Shown: positions 46,614 through 57,013 of the stretch, piece after piece
Numbering within the stretch: the first letter of the stretch is position 1
Layout of the letters: each line of letters begins with the position of its first letter
Assembly (NCBI RefSeq): GCF_020524005.1
Contig: NZ_JAIVKK010000006.1
Span: 186,001-250,000 of the forward strand
Source: Microbulbifer aggregans
GTDB taxonomy: Bacteria; Pseudomonadota; Gammaproteobacteria; Pseudomonadales; Cellvibrionaceae
Reading direction: 5' to 3'
Length of the DNA: 64,000 nt
The notes under the pieces: generated by a model
The model's input: only the letters and a program-made list of their open reading frames with translations
The model's database searches: none
Told to the model about the DNA's origin: nothing
Program-made: the position numbers and the translations under genes

Positions 46614-46921
46614 CTTTCCCGATCAATAGAAATTCAGGCGCAACCACCCTACCGTTCCACGCACGACTCGCTCAGTAAACACCCTTGAGGAAAAAAGCAC
46701 ACAGCGACGTCTTTCACACCCACCCTTTACGCCTTATCACAAAAAAACGTTTTGATCCCGCTTATTGGGACGGGCGTACCCTATTTTGGCGCGATATCCC
46801 TGCGACATTTCATCTACTTTCGCTAGCATAACCAGTGCTAGACAGCGCTGTCATTTTTGCCTAAGACAGTCTCCTGCGGTTGCTCTCTAACAAACCAACA
46901 ATAAAGAAAGGATACTCTTCC
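46614..46921. promoter_or_regulatory. Upstream region of the LPMO gene with palindromic operator-like sequences
   Basis: No gene was found in these 308 bases. A perfect 12-bp palindrome GACAGCGCTGTC lies at 46841-46852. Its central AGCGCT is typical in form of LacI-family operators. Immediately before it is the inverted repeat CTAGCA-N7-TGCTAG (46823-46841), and shortly after it is AGACAGTCT (near 46865). These lie 70-100 bp upstream of the LPMO start and suggest sugar-responsive repression or activation. The regulator is not in this window. Confidence 0.5.
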
Positions 46922-48391
46922 ATGAAATTCAATTTCAAAAAGCCGCGCCTGTACATGGCCGGTGCCACCCTGCCACTGGCGTTGCCGCTTCTCCTGCTCA
47001 GTAGTTCCTTCACCCAAAACGCTTCCGCGCACGGAAGCATGGAAGTACCCGAAAGCCGTATTTACAACTGCTTCCTCAATAACCCGGAAAATCCAACAGA
47101 CCCCGCTTGTGCGGCGGCTAAAGAGGTTGGAGGCACACAAGCGTTCTATGACTGGAACGAGGTCAATCTGGCGAACGCCAATAGCCGACATCGCGAGCTG
47201 ATTCCGGATGGCCAGCTCTGCTCCGCGGGCCGCAGTAAATACGCTGGTATCGATCTGGTGCGCAGCGATTGGCAGGCCACGCCAATTTCCCCCAAATCGG
47301 ACGGCACTTTCGATTTCCGCTTCTACGCAGCGGCCGCTCACTCCACCAAGGATTGGGTTTTTTACGTCACCCGCCAGGGCTATACCGGGACCGAGCCGCT
47401 GAAATGGGATGACCTGGTTGAATTCTGCCGCCTGGGCGATATTCCTGTGGGCTCCGACAAACGCTACACCCTGAACTGCCCGTTCCCACAAGTGACCGGC
47501 AAGCATGTGATCTATACCACCTGGCAGCGTGACGACAGCACCGAAGCATTTTACGTATGTACTGATGTGATTCTGGGTGATGGCGGCAGCAGCCCCTGGG
47601 CCGATGAAGGTGCACTCAACGCCCAGTCCGACCTCAGTGCCGACAGTACTGTGACCCTGCGCCTGTTCAACAGCGCTGGTAACGATCAGGAAACCGTGAC
47701 CTACACGCTCTCCAGCGATCAGACTGCTGCGGAATGGGCGCTGTCTTTCGCACAACAGGTTAACAGCCAGTCACAGTATGCGCGTATCGGCCTGCTGGAT
47801 CCGGACAGCGGCAACATCAACCCGGTTCAAAGCAGCACCGATAACCGCATATACACCCAGGCAGACCTGAATCTGTCCGTACAAGTGGATATCGACACAC
47901 CCAACAGTAATACTCCACCGCAAGCGGTACTCAATCTGAGCCCGGATTCACTGACCGGCGCGGGCAGTATTGCCCTGTCTGCGGCCAGCTCCACCGATGC
48001 CGATGGCGATACGCTGACCTACACATGGTCCACTTCCGCCGGTAGCCTCAGCAATACAACAGGTGTCGAATCCACCCTGCAGCTGAGCGCTCCAAGTGCG
48101 GCGCGCACGGTAACCGTAACCCTCGCCGTTTTCGACGGTACAACCACAGTAACCACCACCGGCACTGTCAGCCAGCAGCCAAGTGACGGTTCCGGTGGCG
48201 GTGACTACGATTACGTTTACCCGGATGGTATCGGCAGCTATGTGCCTGGCGAAACCGTAGTCCAGGGCAGCGATGGTGCGCTGTACCAGTGCCGCCCCTT
48301 CCCTTACGGGCAGTGGTGTAACATCAACAGCGCTTACCACTATGGACCAGGTACCGGTGCAAACTGGGAAGATGCGTGGATCAAACAATAA
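46922..48391 (+). CDS. Secreted AA10 lytic polysaccharide monooxygenase with accessory domains and a C-terminal CBM
   Basis: This copper enzyme oxidatively cleaves chitin or cellulose. The 489-aa precursor has a signal peptide ending NASA before His37. The mature N-terminal His37 and His140 (YAAAAHSTKDW) form the histidine brace, and the core ends with EAFYVCTDV. Next come a GbpA-like second domain (~210-300), a PKD-like beta domain (~315-420, NTPPQAVLNLSP ... DGTTTVTTTGTV) and a C-terminal carbohydrate-binding module (~430-489, YPDGIGSYVPGETVVQG, YQCRPFPYGQWC), probably CBM73 or CBM5/12. Start ATG 46922 with AAAGGA upstream is preferred over an upstream start at 46880 that would bury the signal peptide. 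Export would be Sec/type II. Chitin is the likelier substrate. Confidence 0.93.
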   Translation: MKFNFKKPRLYMAGATLPLALPLLLLSSSFTQNASAHGSMEVPESRIYNCFLNNPENPTDPACAAAKEVGGTQAFYDWNEVNLANANSRHRELIPDGQLCSAGRSKYAGIDLVRSDWQATPISPKSDGTFDFRFYAAAAHSTKDWVFYVTRQGYTGTEPLKWDDLVEFCRLGDIPVGSDKRYTLNCPFPQVTGKHVIYTTWQRDDSTEAFYVCTDVILGDGGSSPWADEGALNAQSDLSADSTVTLRLFNSAGNDQETVTYTLSSDQTAAEWALSFAQQVNSQSQYARIGLLDPDSGNINPVQSSTDNRIYTQADLNLSVQVDIDTPNSNTPPQAVLNLSPDSLTGAGSIALSAASSTDADGDTLTYTWSTSAGSLSNTTGVESTLQLSAPSAARTVTVTLAVFDGTTTVTTTGTVSQQPSDGSGGGDYDYVYPDGIGSYVPGETVVQGSDGALYQCRPFPYGQWCNINSAYHYGPGTGANWEDAWIKQ

Positions 48392-48404
48392 GCGGACTTT
48401 TCGC

Positions 48405-48441
48405 AAACAAAAACGCCCGGCAGTGCCGGGCGTTTTTGTTT
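48405..48441. terminator. Bidirectional intrinsic terminator between LPMO and MFS genes
   Basis: Perfect 18-base arms (AAACAAAAACGCCCGGCA and its complement) flank a single-base centre between convergent genes, with A- and T-runs on either side. It serves both transcripts. Confidence 0.95.
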
Positions 48442-48452
48442 GTCTCGTTGGT

Positions 48453-49649
48453 TCAGGTAGCGACTGACTCCGGGGCCTGACGCAGTGTCAGGAATGAGAG
48501 GAGCACAGCCAAAAAGCTGCATGTGCCGATACTTGCCACCAACACCAGGGGGCCACCATCAAAAGCCGTACTCACAACTCCAATGGCCACAACTCCCAAC
48601 ATCATCTGTAAAGTGCCGCCGAGCGCAGCGGCCGTGCCGGCAATCGGGCCATGGTGATCTAAAGACAGCACCATGGAAGTCGGCACGATCAATCCCAAGA
48701 ACCCATTGCCAATCAACAACAGCAAGACCAAAACCGAAAACTGATCCCACCCGCTTAAAATCACTGCCAGGTTTAACAACGCACTGGCTGCAAAGCCGAC
48801 CACGGCCCATCTGACCAGCGCCACACCTCCGAAACGCTCACATAAATTGGCGGCAAACTGGCTGGCAATAAAAAAGCCCAACGCATTTAGCGCAAATGCC
48901 AAACTGAACTGGGTCGGTGTAAGACCGTAGTGGTCGGTATATAGAAAAGCCGCGATGGACAGAAAAGAGAAAAAGCTCGCCATGCCCATGCCGCCGATTA
49001 ACGTCATACCCATGAAGAACGCATCCCGGAACAGAATGCGGAAAGCACTCAGCATTGAATCAAGCCGAATGGACGCTCGCTGGGATTCAGGCAGGGTCTC
49101 AGGCAGGGCAAAATGAATTAACAGCAAGCTGGCTATGGTAGCCAATGCCACAGCATAAAAGACAGACGGCCATCCAAACGGGGTTATGAGAATACTTCCA
49201 ACCAGAGGCGCCAACATCGGAGAAATCGAGATCACCAGCATCACGGTGGTCATCAAACGCGTCGCCTCGGTACCGGTATAACGATCACGGATGATGGCTC
49301 GCGGAATCGACATCACAGCGGCAGCGCCCACCCCCTGTAAAAAGCGCAGCCCGATCAGCCATTCAATGGTGGGAGCCAGCGCGCATCCAAGCGAGGCCAG
49401 CAGAAATAAAAACAGGCCAAAATACAGCGGCGGTTTGCGCCCGAACATATCGGCTGCGGGCCCATAAAAAAGCTGACATACTCCAAACGCTATAAAGAAC
49501 GACATCAAGGTGTATTGCGAAGCCGCTGCAGGGACCCCAAACTCTTCTGCCATCACCGGCAGCGCGGGTAAATACATATCGATGGCGAACGGGCCGACGC
49601 AACTCAGCAACCCAAGTATCAGCGCCATTTTGAGTAAATCAGACTTCAT
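48453..49649 (-). CDS. Bcr/CflA-family MFS drug efflux transporter
   Basis: This inner-membrane proton-coupled exporter has 398 aa and about 12 hydrophobic helices. It shows the DHA1 Bcr/CflA signature: CVGPFAIDMYLPALPVMAEEF in the first helix, GPAADMFGRKPPLYFG in the 2-3 loop, and RFLQGVGAAAVMSIPRAIIRD. Substrates cannot be read from sequence. Start ATG 49649, with GAGGGAAGT upstream, is preferred to an in-frame codon at 49679. It is convergent with the LPMO gene and divergent from the hydrolase gene. Confidence 0.92.
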   Translation of the reverse strand: MKSDLLKMALILGLLSCVGPFAIDMYLPALPVMAEEFGVPAAASQYTLMSFFIAFGVCQLFYGPAADMFGRKPPLYFGLFLFLLASLGCALAPTIEWLIGLRFLQGVGAAAVMSIPRAIIRDRYTGTEATRLMTTVMLVISISPMLAPLVGSILITPFGWPSVFYAVALATIASLLLIHFALPETLPESQRASIRLDSMLSAFRILFRDAFFMGMTLIGGMGMASFFSFLSIAAFLYTDHYGLTPTQFSLAFALNALGFFIASQFAANLCERFGGVALVRWAVVGFAASALLNLAVILSGWDQFSVLVLLLLIGNGFLGLIVPTSMVLSLDHHGPIAGTAAALGGTLQMMLGVVAIGVVSTAFDGGPLVLVASIGTCSFLAVLLSFLTLRQAPESVAT

Positions 49650-49705
49650 ACTTCCCTCTGTGTTAGCCCGGAACCCCAAGTGCCTCCGGACAGCCGCTGC
49701 ACCGG

Positions 49706-49749
49706 ATCATCACCGATGATAACAGGGCATAGTGCCACTCAGACTATGC
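49706..49749. promoter_or_regulatory. Inverted repeats in the divergent MFS / hydrolase promoter region
   Basis: Two perfect inverted repeats lie between the divergent genes: ATCATC-ACC-GATGAT (49706-49720) and GCATAGT-N9-ACTATGC (49727-49749). They are plausible dimeric-regulator sites controlling the efflux gene, the hydrolase gene or both. No regulator gene is adjacent. Confidence 0.45.
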
Positions 49750-49858
49750 TAATTAACCAGGATCTTAAACTTGGCCCGCGGTTAATCCGCATCAACTGAC
49801 CAGCGAAATTTTGCCTGTCAGTTCCCGGGCGATAACCGGACCAACTTCCGGGAGAAAT

Positions 49859-50875
49859 ATGGAAGACGAATTCAAGATAGCGGGCATCGCCGTTGCCCGC
49901 GGCGAAACACGACGTATCGAATTGCCAATCGTTCGCCTCTATACCGATACCGAAATGGCGATACCGGTTTACGTACATCGCGGCAAAAAACGTGGCCCGA
50001 CGATCTTTGTTTGTGCCGCGATCCATGGCGACGAACTCAACGGGGTAGAAATCATCAGCCGCCTGATCAATAGCCGGGCACTGAAATCACTGAGCGGCAC
50101 CCTCATCGCGGTTCCGGTAGTCAATGTTTACGGCGTGCTGCACCAATCCCGTTATCTTCCGGACCGGCGTGACCTCAACCGCTCCTTTCCTGGATCTTCC
50201 CGCGGCTCGCTTGCCGCGCGCATGGCGCATGTATTCCTCGATGAAATTGTCTCCAAGTGCGACTACGGAATCGACTTGCATACCGGGGCGCTGCACCGCA
50301 GCAACCTGCCGCAGGTTCGTGCCAACCTGGACGATCAGGAAACGCGCGACATGGCCGATGCGTTTGGAGTTCCGGTACTGTTGAATTCCACCCTGCGCGA
50401 TGGCTCACTGCGCCAGGCCGCAGCAGATCTCGGCGTACGCATCCTGCTGTACGAGGCCGGGGAAGCCCTCCGCTTTGACGAACTGTGTATCCGCGCCGGA
50501 CTCAAGGGCGTGGTCAATGTTCTCCGCCACCTGAAGATGCTGCCCCAACGACGCAGTAAGCTGGGCATCGCACCGTTTGTAGCACGTCGCAGTGGCTGGC
50601 TCCGCGCCGGTGACAGCGGCATCGTCAACCACAAAAAACAGCTCGGTGATCATGTGAAGAAGGGGGAGACACTCGCGACCATTGCCGATCTCTACGGCAA
50701 TGAGTTGGACAAAGTGTTGTGTGACGCCGATGGCATCATTATCGGCAAACAGAATATTCCGCTGGTCCAGGAAGGTGAGGCGATGTATCACATCGCCTAT
50801 TTTCACGAGCCCCATGAAGTTCTGGAAAACCTTGAGTTGCTTCAGGACACGCTGTTACCGGAAGAAAACTTCTAA
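49859..50875 (+). CDS. Succinylglutamate desuccinylase/aspartoacylase-family zinc hydrolase
   Basis: The 338-aa M14-type metallohydrolase has zinc ligands HGDE (in AAIHGDELNG) and the later His in DLHTGALHR, plus RDLNRSFPG for substrate binding. A C-terminal beta-domain (~240-338) has a lipoyl-like look (GDSGIVNHKKQLGDHVKKGE). This is the stand-alone desuccinylase/aspartoacylase-like type common in marine gammaproteobacteria, not AstE inside an ast operon, so the exact amide substrate is unknown. ATG 49859 with GGGAG upstream is chosen over an upstream start at 49811. Confidence 0.88.
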   Translation: MEDEFKIAGIAVARGETRRIELPIVRLYTDTEMAIPVYVHRGKKRGPTIFVCAAIHGDELNGVEIISRLINSRALKSLSGTLIAVPVVNVYGVLHQSRYLPDRRDLNRSFPGSSRGSLAARMAHVFLDEIVSKCDYGIDLHTGALHRSNLPQVRANLDDQETRDMADAFGVPVLLNSTLRDGSLRQAAADLGVRILLYEAGEALRFDELCIRAGLKGVVNVLRHLKMLPQRRSKLGIAPFVARRSGWLRAGDSGIVNHKKQLGDHVKKGETLATIADLYGNELDKVLCDADGIIIGKQNIPLVQEGEAMYHIAYFHEPHEVLENLELLQDTLLPEENF

Positions 50876-50876
50876 C

Positions 50877-50904
50877 AAAAAGCGGAGCCCAGGCTCCGCT
50901 TTTT
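50877..50904 (+). terminator. Intrinsic terminator after the hydrolase gene
   Basis: AAAAAGCGGAGCC and its complement form a perfect stem with a 2-3 base loop immediately after the TAA, flanked by A- and T-runs. It can act for both the hydrolase gene and the convergent transglycosylase gene. Confidence 0.93.
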
Positions 50905-50914
50905 CAGCAGTCAC

Positions 50915-52141
50915 TTACTGCTTGCGCAGCAGTTCCAGCACCTCTTTGCTTGGGAAGCCCTGCAGCTCGACACCGGCACTTTCCTCAAACTTGAGAATGG
51001 CTTTGCGGGTGCCACCCCCGGCTTTGCCATCGATCTCACCATCGTAGAAGCCCTTCTCTTTCAGTTTCGTCTGCAGCTCAACCACTTCATCGTGATCGAG
51101 GCGCGTGAAGGGACGCTTCCAGTCTTTGGTCAGGGGCGCTGCACCACCGATCTGGTCGGCAAGAATACCTACCGCAGCAGCATAGCGATCCGAATTGTTG
51201 TAACGCTTGATGACAAAAAAGTTCTTCAGCATCAGGAATGCCGGGCCACCGCGGCCGGCGGGCACCTTCAACTCGGCGATGTCATCTTTGCGCGGGAATG
51301 CCTTGCCTCCTACGCGTTTTACCCCGAGCTTTTCCCACTCCGAAATTTTCAGTTTGCCGGCGGGCAGTTTGCGGTCGGGGATGGTGACTTCATAGCCCCA
51401 GGTCTCACCCGTGCGCCAGCCGTTTTTCTTCAACAGGTTAGCCGCGGTTGCGAGCGCATCCGGCACCGAGTTCCAGATATCGCGTTTGCCATCGCCATCC
51501 ATATCCACCGCATAGGCCTGGTAACTGGTGGGGATAAACTGGGTATGGCCCATTGCGCCCGCCCACGAGCCGGTGAGGTGGCTCTCATCAATATCACCGC
51601 TCTGTAATATTTTCAGTGCCGCTAGCAACTGGCTGGTACCAAACTTTTTACGCTTTGGATCCGCATACGCCAACGTCGCCAGGGATCGGATGACGCTGCG
51701 CATCACGGTCTTGTTGTCCAGGATCGCGCCAAAACTGGATTCCATGGACCAGATGGCCAGCAAAATATTCGGGTTCACACCGGACTGCTTTTCAATTTTA
51801 TCGAGCCAGGATTGCAGTTCCTGCTTCTTCGCTTTACCGCGTTTCACCGCGTACGGGGTGATACGATTGTCGAAATACTGCCACGCAGGTGCCTTGAATT
51901 CTGGCTGGTAGCTGGCCTTGTCCAGCACCCACTGGTCAGGGGAATCGATGCCCTTGAATGCGCGATCGAAGGTTTCGGCGGTAATGCCTTCCGCCATGGC
52001 TTTTTTACGAAATTCTTTTTTCCACTTTTCAAAACCCGGGTCTGCGGCGGCGCTAGCGAAATGCGGCGCGGCAACCAACAGGCTGAGAAATAGGATAACG
52101 GTGCGGACGGAATGGGAGAATGATGTGAATGAAAGGCCCAT
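50915..52141 (-). CDS. MltB-type lytic murein transglycosylase with peptidoglycan-binding domain
   Basis: This enzyme cleaves the MurNAc-GlcNAc bond of peptidoglycan to give 1,6-anhydro products in the periplasm. The 408-aa precursor has a signal peptide (to about residue 31, FASA). The SLT_2/MltB catalytic domain contains the catalytic Glu in LLAIWSMESSFGAIL, followed by GSWAGAMGHTQFIPTSYQAY. A C-terminal PG_binding_1 domain (~345-405, LQTKLKEKGFYDGEIDGKAG) ends the protein. There is no lipobox, so it is a soluble or loosely bound form rather than MltB itself. Start ATG 52141 has AAGGAG at ideal spacing. Confidence 0.93.
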   Translation of the reverse strand: MGLSFTSFSHSVRTVILFLSLLVAAPHFASAAADPGFEKWKKEFRKKAMAEGITAETFDRAFKGIDSPDQWVLDKASYQPEFKAPAWQYFDNRITPYAVKRGKAKKQELQSWLDKIEKQSGVNPNILLAIWSMESSFGAILDNKTVMRSVIRSLATLAYADPKRKKFGTSQLLAALKILQSGDIDESHLTGSWAGAMGHTQFIPTSYQAYAVDMDGDGKRDIWNSVPDALATAANLLKKNGWRTGETWGYEVTIPDRKLPAGKLKISEWEKLGVKRVGGKAFPRKDDIAELKVPAGRGGPAFLMLKNFFVIKRYNNSDRYAAAVGILADQIGGAAPLTKDWKRPFTRLDHDEVVELQTKLKEKGFYDGEIDGKAGGGTRKAILKFEESAGVELQGFPSKEVLELLRKQ

Positions 52142-52267
52142 GACAACTCCTTGGCGATAGCAGCTCGCTCAAGGGTAGAACGGAAGCCCGTCGACGGAAA
52201 GGGCTGAGAGTCGTCGGTCAGCAATGCTGTGACCGACCCGACACTCTATTCAACGGCTTTTTGACAT

Positions 52268-52924
52268 TCAGGCTGCCGGCGGGATCACGTAAAACAACAC
52301 CGCAAAGAAGTGCAGCGCACCCCCCGCAAGAACAAACATGTGCCAGATTGCATGATGAAAGCGCAGGCTGCGCCAGAGATAAAACGCGATGCCGCCGGTA
52401 TAGCACAGGCCTCCCAGTACCAGCAGCCACAGGCCGCCTGGCGCGAGGTTATCCATCAGCGGTTTGATCGCCGCGATAACAACCCACCCCATAAGGGCAC
52501 TCAGGGTTATGGAGAGTGCGCGGATTTTCTTTAATGGGGTGAACTGGATAATCAAGCCGAGCAGCGCCAGCCCCCAGATTACGCCGAAAATTGTCCAGCC
52601 CCAGGGTCCCCGCAGGGTTACCAGGGTAAACGGGGTATAAGTGCCAGCAATCAGCAGGAAAATGGCCGAATGATCAATGGTACGCAGTACCTGCTTGGCC
52701 CCCGCGTGGCTGATGCTGTGATAGAGCGTGGAGGCGGAAAAGCACAGAATCAGGGTCGCCGCGTAGATACTGCTGCTGACAATGTGCCAGGCGTCCCCGC
52801 GCAGCGCAGCGAATCCGCACAGCACACCGAGTCCGGCAATGGCGAGCAAGGCCCCTATCCCGTGGGTAACGCTGTTGGCTATTTCTTCCGCAAAACTGTA
52901 GCGGGCGACAGTACTGGCTGGCAT
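52268..52924 (-). CDS. Hemolysin III / PAQR-family membrane protein
   Basis: The 218-aa seven-helix membrane protein shows the family's conserved residues: EEIANSVTHGIGALL, STLYHSISHAG, RTIDHSAIFLLIAGTYTPF, and HAIWHMFVLAGGALHFFAV with the His residues proposed to bind metal. Despite the historical name, bacterial members are not established toxins; a membrane-homeostasis role is proposed for the family. ATG 52924, with GGGGA upstream, is preferred to a longer frame start at 52966. Confidence 0.92.
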   Translation of the reverse strand: MPASTVARYSFAEEIANSVTHGIGALLAIAGLGVLCGFAALRGDAWHIVSSSIYAATLILCFSASTLYHSISHAGAKQVLRTIDHSAIFLLIAGTYTPFTLVTLRGPWGWTIFGVIWGLALLGLIIQFTPLKKIRALSITLSALMGWVVIAAIKPLMDNLAPGGLWLLVLGGLCYTGGIAFYLWRSLRFHHAIWHMFVLAGGALHFFAVLFYVIPPAA

Positions 52925-53036
52925 CTGAGCTTTCCCCAATGCAGATCGACTCCGCCAGTATGGCAAAGTTTTATGACCATAAATTGATAAACGGTCTCAT
53001 ATTCGGGATTTACAGGCCGGGTGGCAAGCAGAGAAT

Positions 53037-53062
53037 GGGACCGGCGGGTATCCGCCGGTCCC
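53037..53062 (-). terminator. Probable terminator hairpin after purA
   Basis: GGGACCGGCGG / CCGCCGGTCCC form a perfect 11-bp stem with a 4-base loop 21 bp after the purA stop. No clear U-run follows, so it may need Rho or act mainly as a 3'-end stabiliser. Confidence 0.6.
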
Positions 53063-53083
53063 GGAGCAGGATGAGCGAACAGA

Positions 53084-54430
<1,347 letters not shown>

Positions 54431-54522
54431 TCAACGTTAGACAGGCGATAACAAAACAAAAAGGTCGGCCGCGCCCGTCAATAACGGCCTGGAAATTTCA
54501 AGTCAACTAGATAGCTTAGGGT

Positions 54523-55713
54523 TCAGCCCCTGGGCTTCACCACCCAGGTGTCACCGTCCTTTAGCAGTTCGCGGTCACAGCGGGCCAGGGTCTCGCTGTC
54601 ACTGGCGCCCTGCTCTGGCATTGCACTGATAACGATCTCGCCTTCAGCGCGCAATGCTTCCACCTTCTGCCACAGTTGCCCGCAGCCATCCTGCGGTGCC
54701 AATATCGCGCCCGCTTCGCCCGCGCCATTGCCACCCAGGTTGTTGATGGTCACCAGGTCAGTACTGAAGCCGGTGGCCGCCCGGTCGCGACCAAATACCG
54801 CGCCAATACCGTTGTAGCGACCGCCGTTGGCCAGCGCCTGTCCATGCCCGGGGCTGTATGCGGCGAAGACCAGTCCGGTTTCGTAATCGTAACCGCGCAT
54901 TTCGCCCAAATCGAAAAACAGAGCCACTTCGGGGTAGCGTCGGGCGATAGCGTCCGCAACCTGTTGCAGTTCTTCCAGGGCGCCACGCACCACTTCTGGT
55001 GCGGTATCAAAAACTTCACGCGCGCGCGCCAGACATTCGGTACCACCGGCCAGTCGCGGCAGGGTACGCAGCCATTTTGCGGGCTCCGCACCACCAATAT
55101 TCTCTTCCACCCAGCGCTCGATATCCGCCACCGCCTTGCTTTGCAGCAGCGCAATAAGCTCTTGTTTCTGGTCACTGTCAAGGCCGGCAGCTTCCGCCAG
55201 GCTGCGGAAAATGGCCACATGGCCAAAGTCCAGATGTATCTCCCGAATCCCCGCAGCGCGCAGGGTTTCAATCATCAGGGAAATGACCTCAATGTCGCCG
55301 TACAGGCTTTCCACACCATAGAGCTCCGCACCGATCTGGATTGGCGCGCGCGGCCCCATTGGGGTACGCGGACGGGTGTACAGTACCTGCCCGGCATAGC
55401 AGAGACGGTTGGCGCCACTGCGGGGAAAACTGTGGGAATCAATACGTGCCGCCTGTGGCGTGATGTCCGCGCGTATCCCGAGACTGCGCCCGGAAAGCTG
55501 ATCCGTTACCCGGAACGTGCTGAGGTCGATGTCGCGCCCCATACCAATCAGCAGCGAATCGGTAAACTCCACCATCGGCGGGATAATGAGCTCGTAGCCC
55601 CAGCGGTGGTAGAGATCCAACAGGTTTCTGCGCAGGGTTTCCACGCGTTTGGCGTCTGCGGGCAAAATCTCGGCGATGCCATCCGGTAGCATCCAGCGTT
55701 CGGCTTGAGTCAT
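54523..55713 (-). CDS. hisZ: ATP phosphoribosyltransferase regulatory subunit
   Basis: HisZ is a catalytically inactive histidyl-tRNA-synthetase-like protein. It complexes with short-form HisG in the first step of histidine synthesis. The 396-aa protein has the class II synthetase core (WMLPDGIAEILPADA, PPMVEFTDSLL, FRVTDQLSGRSLGIRADITPQ, RLCYAGQVLYTRP) and a GYDYETGLVFAAYSPG motif 3 region. It lacks the C-terminal anticodon-binding domain of HisS. The frame opens upstream to 55749; ATG 55713 gives the family N-terminus (MTQAERWMLPDG), though its ribosome site is weak. Confidence 0.95.
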   Translation of the reverse strand: MTQAERWMLPDGIAEILPADAKRVETLRRNLLDLYHRWGYELIIPPMVEFTDSLLIGMGRDIDLSTFRVTDQLSGRSLGIRADITPQAARIDSHSFPRSGANRLCYAGQVLYTRPRTPMGPRAPIQIGAELYGVESLYGDIEVISLMIETLRAAGIREIHLDFGHVAIFRSLAEAAGLDSDQKQELIALLQSKAVADIERWVEENIGGAEPAKWLRTLPRLAGGTECLARAREVFDTAPEVVRGALEELQQVADAIARRYPEVALFFDLGEMRGYDYETGLVFAAYSPGHGQALANGGRYNGIGAVFGRDRAATGFSTDLVTINNLGGNGAGEAGAILAPQDGCGQLWQKVEALRAEGEIVISAMPEQGASDSETLARCDRELLKDGDTWVVKPRG

Positions 55714-55787
55714 GATGTACGACGTTCGACGGTTAACGAGGCGGTCCAAGGGTTCGGTGAAGCCCGAGCAAGTCTGTATCTTGGCGA

Positions 55788-55973
55788 TCAGCGAAGCAGT
55801 GTGAGCAGGGCTGCGCCTGCAAGCATCGAGATCAGCCCGGCAGTGCGCAGGCTGCGATTATCCACAGATGCGAGGCGCTGCACCAGTGCGCGCCAGCGCT
55901 CCGGGTAAAGAAACGGCAGTATGCCCTCGATGATCAGCAGCAGACACAGGGCCCGCGCCAACTCTTCCCACAC
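55788..55973 (-). CDS. yjeT: DUF2065 small membrane protein (YjeT family)
   Basis: The 61-aa protein has two hydrophobic helices (ALCLLLIIEGILPFLYP and AGLISMLAGAALLTLL). Its family and position between hflC and purA/hisZ match E. coli yjeT. The function is unknown. The start is GTG 55973 with AAGGA nine bases upstream. A terminator separates it from hflC, so it probably belongs to the hisZ-purA transcript. Confidence 0.88.
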   Translation of the reverse strand: MWEELARALCLLLIIEGILPFLYPERWRALVQRLASVDNRSLRTAGLISMLAGAALLTLLR

Positions 55974-56031
55974 GGCAGTAGTCCTTCCTGGATACCAACT
56001 GATAGAGAGTCACCACAAACCGGGCCGGCAC

Positions 56032-56058
56032 AAAAAAACCGGGCGCCGGCCCGGTTTT
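56032..56058 (-). terminator. Intrinsic terminator after hflC
   Basis: On the minus strand, AAAACCGGGC pairs with GCCCGGTTTTTTT around a 4-base GGCG loop region and ends in a seven-T run, about 70 bp after the hflC stop. Confidence 0.93.
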
Positions 56059-56125
56059 GGGGATTTTACCATCAATTGCCGGGGCTGTGACCAGTCCCGG
56101 CAATTGACTGGGCAGGTTCCAGGGC

Positions 56126-57001
56126 TTATTTGCCTTCTGGATCCTTCAGGTAACGGAAGAACTCGCTGTCCGGATCGATCAGCAGCATGTCGCTCTTGCT
56201 CTTGAACGACTCCCGATAGGCCGTCAGGCTGCGGGAGAAGCGGTAGAACTCGGGGTTCTTGCTGTAGGCCTCAGCGTAGATCTGGGCGGCCTCTGCATCA
56301 CCCGCACCCCTTAGCTCTTCCGCCTTGCGATAGGCCTCGGACTCAATCACCACCTTCTGGCGATCGGCATTGGCGCGGATGCGCTCACTGGCTTCCTGAC
56401 CTTTGGCGCGGTGATCCCGGGCTTCCAGTTCACGGCCGGCGCGCATGCGCTGGAACACCGAGTCGGAAACTTCCGCCGGCAGGTCAATGCGCTTTACCCG
56501 CACATCGATCAGCTCGACACCCAGATCCTTCTGCGCTTTCTCATTCAGGTTCTTGGTGATTTCCGCCATCAGCTCATCGCGCTGGCCGCTCACCACCTCG
56601 TGCAGATCGCGCACACCAAACTGGTTACGCAGGCGGTCGTTGATCTGTTCCGACAGCAGGCGGACCGCATTGGCCTGATCGCCACGGGTGGCCACATAGA
56701 AACGCGCCACATCGAAGATCTTAAACTTGGCGAAAGAGTCCACCATCATGAACTTGTTTTCGCTGTTCAACATACGTACTGGCTGCGAGTCCACGGTCTG
56801 TACCCGGGCATCAAACTTCACCAACTGGTGTACCAGTGGGAGTTTGAAATAAAGCCCGGGCTCGTAATCGACGCGCACGAGCTCACCAAAGCGCAGCAGG
56901 ACGGCTTTTTCGGTTTCCTTGACCACAAACGCGCTGCTGGACAATACCAATAGACCAACCAGCACCAGGGCAATCACCAGCAGTGATTTGTTGTTGTTCA
57001 T
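56126..57001 (-). CDS. hflC: HflC, prohibitin-like modulator of FtsH
   Basis: HflC with HflK forms the large periplasmic SPFH cage around FtsH and regulates membrane-protein degradation. The 291-aa protein has one N-terminal transmembrane helix (SLLVIALVLVGLLVLSSSAF). The band-7 domain (KETEKAVLLRFGELVR, LGVELIDVRVKRIDLPAEVS) and a coiled coil ending in the SFKSKSDMLLIDPDSEFF segment follow. It starts 12 bp after hflK; the pair is co-transcribed. Confidence 0.97.
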   Translation of the reverse strand: MNNNKSLLVIALVLVGLLVLSSSAFVVKETEKAVLLRFGELVRVDYEPGLYFKLPLVHQLVKFDARVQTVDSQPVRMLNSENKFMMVDSFAKFKIFDVARFYVATRGDQANAVRLLSEQINDRLRNQFGVRDLHEVVSGQRDELMAEITKNLNEKAQKDLGVELIDVRVKRIDLPAEVSDSVFQRMRAGRELEARDHRAKGQEASERIRANADRQKVVIESEAYRKAEELRGAGDAEAAQIYAEAYSKNPEFYRFSRSLTAYRESFKSKSDMLLIDPDSEFFRYLKDPEGK

Positions 57002-57013
57002 TGCATTCCCCCC

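Noticed and set aside
46922..48391. LPMO as a T6SS effector
   Set aside because: It has a Sec signal peptide giving a mature N-terminal histidine, as needed for the copper site, so it is exported by Sec and probably type II secretion.
54523..55713. Histidyl-tRNA synthetase
   Set aside because: It lacks the C-terminal anticodon-binding domain and sits next to purA, the usual place of hisZ.
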